A model generated the notes under the pieces. The model did no database searches. It worked only from the letters and a program-made list of their open reading frames with translations, and had not been told where the DNA came from. A program made the position numbers and the translations under genes. A DNA stretch of 5,404 nt from contig DJBY01000134.1 in the NCBI GenBank assembly GCA_002430605.1, positions 21,740-27,143 of the forward strand, given 5' to 3'. How positions within the stretch are numbered: position 1 is the first letter of the stretch; the number at the start of each line of letters is the position of its first letter. Source of the DNA: Opitutia bacterium UBA5964. GTDB taxonomy: Bacteria; Verrucomicrobiota; Verrucomicrobiia; Opitutales; Coraliomargaritaceae. This document shows positions 4,720-5,404 of this stretch, piece by piece.

Positions 4720-5404
4720 TACCTGGCGAATACAAATACTCCGATCCCGATGCGCTGCTCGCAGGGAATGTTGGCTTGGAGACGATTACCGTGAAGGTGG
4801 CGAACCAGGGTGATCGCCCGGTGCAGATCGGTAGCCATTTTCACTTCTATGAGGTCAATGACGCTTTGGACTTTGATCGCCAAGCGTCGAGAGGGTTTCG
4901 TCTTAACATTGCAGCGGGCACCGCAGTTCGTTTCGAACCTGGGGACATTCGCGAAGTCGAGCTGGTCGCGCTTGCAGGAGAGCGCCGCGTTTACGGCTTG
5001 AACAACAAGGTCGATGCGCCGCTCGGTGACGCAGCCTCCTCAATCAAGCCTCCCACCTCAGGTCTCCCGCCCCAGTCTTCAGGTCTCCAATTTACCCGTC
5101 GTCAATATGCCGAGATGTTTGGTCCGACCGTAGGCGACCAAGTGCGCCTCGCTGATACCGAGCTGTTTATTGAAATCGAAAAAGACCTGATCGCTGAAGC
5201 TGCTGGCTATGGCAATGAAGTGAAGTTTGGTGGCGGCAAAGTGATCCGCGATGGCATGGGCCAATCGCCGCTGGCACTCGATGCCGACTGTCTCGATTTG
5301 ATTTTAACCAATGCCACGATTATCGATCCGATCTTGGGCATCATTAAAGCTGACATCGGCGTGAAAGGTGGACGCATCGCAGGGATTGGACATGCTGGAA
5401 ATCC
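4716..5404 (+). CDS. ureBC: Fused urease beta-alpha subunit (UreB-UreC), runs off the right edge
   Basis: One uninterrupted frame encodes a complete UreB (about residues 1-103) and then the start of UreC (about 127 onward). UreB features are MIPGEY at 1-6, GDRPVQIGSHFHFYEVN at 32-48, FDRQASRGFRLNI at 53-65, GTAVRFEPG at 68-76 and VYGLNNKVDAPL at 92-103. A linker rich in Ser, Pro and Gly (104-126) leads into TRRQYAEMFGPTVGDQVRLADTELF at 127-151 and VKFGGGKVIRDGMGQ at 169-183, classic UreC. The nickel ligands and carbamylated Lys lie beyond the window. No ATG or GTG offers a separate UreC start: the only in-frame candidates are TTG at 4998, inside UreB, and ATG at 5115, inside the conserved UreC motif. 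Fused ureases are known (UreA-UreB in Helicobacter, all three in plants), with this same gamma-beta-alpha order. Compared with Klebsiella UreC there are about four extra residues in DLIAEAAGYGNE (157-168). Confidence 0.93.
   Translation, partial: MIPGEYKYSDPDALLAGNVGLETITVKVANQGDRPVQIGSHFHFYEVNDALDFDRQASRGFRLNIAAGTAVRFEPGDIREVELVALAGERRVYGLNNKVDAPLGDAASSIKPPTSGLPPQSSGLQFTRRQYAEMFGPTVGDQVRLADTELFIEIEKDLIAEAAGYGNEVKFGGGKVIRDGMGQSPLALDADCLDLILTNATIIDPILGIIKADIGVKGGRIAGIGHAGN
5058..5088 (+). repeat. 21-bp-period repeat in the UreB-UreC linker
   Basis: The 10-mer tcaggtctcc occurs at 5058-5067 and again at 5079-5088, exactly 21 bp or seven codons apart. In protein terms it gives KPPTSGL then PPQSSGL. 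The surrounding plus strand from about 5033 to 5093 is markedly pyrimidine-rich compared with flanking urease sequence. This suggests that the linker arose from short-repeat DNA between the two former genes. Confidence 0.7.

Noticed and set aside
4716..5404. Separate ureB and ureC genes with a missed start or frameshift
   Set aside because: The frame is continuous and the linker has no ATG, GTG or TTG in frame between TTG at 4998 and ATG at 5115, neither of which can serve UreC.

Overview
The window looks like chromosomal DNA of a Gram-negative bacterium. An outer-membrane beta-barrel protein with signal peptide and C-terminal Phe supports this. None of the genes shows a clear Shine-Dalgarno sequence, and several protein features resemble what I remember from Verrucomicrobiota (Opitutae/Puniceicoccales-like). 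That placement is a weak inference from recall, not a search result.

Layout, left to right. (1) 1-536, minus strand: the 5' part of metH (cobalamin-dependent methionine synthase), leaving the window on the left. Its start is preceded by a perfect AT-rich inverted repeat that encloses a TATAAT hexamer, a likely operator/promoter. (2) 668-1318, plus: a two-TM membrane protein of unknown function. (3) 1368-2033, plus: rsmG, the 16S rRNA m7G527 methyltransferase. (4) 2180-2398, minus: a small Cys-containing two-TM protein, convergent with rsmG across a shared hairpin. (5) 2490-2561: a degraded second copy of the last ~70 bp of rsmG, followed by about 600 bp without a credible gene, with small inverted repeats and an AT-rich leader. 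(6) 3186-4007, plus: an outer-membrane beta-barrel protein, closed by a strong intrinsic terminator (4018-4050). (7) 4083-4403, plus: the 3' half of urtE (urea ABC transporter ATPase); its Walker A half is missing. (8) 4417-4719 ureA and 4716-5404+ a continuous ureB-ureC fusion, running off the right edge.

The most unusual part is the right-hand third. A urea-utilisation locus begins abruptly inside urtE, about 23 bp after the terminator of an unrelated-looking porin gene. The urease beta and alpha subunits are one polypeptide, joined by a short Pro/Ser/Gly linker encoded by a pyrimidine-rich stretch with a 21-bp-period repeat. The simplest reading is that the rest of the urea transporter operon was lost here by deletion or rearrangement, or lies elsewhere, while urease structural genes stay open. 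An assembly misjoin near 4051-4083 must be excluded. I see no defence system, CRISPR array, RNA gene or transposase.
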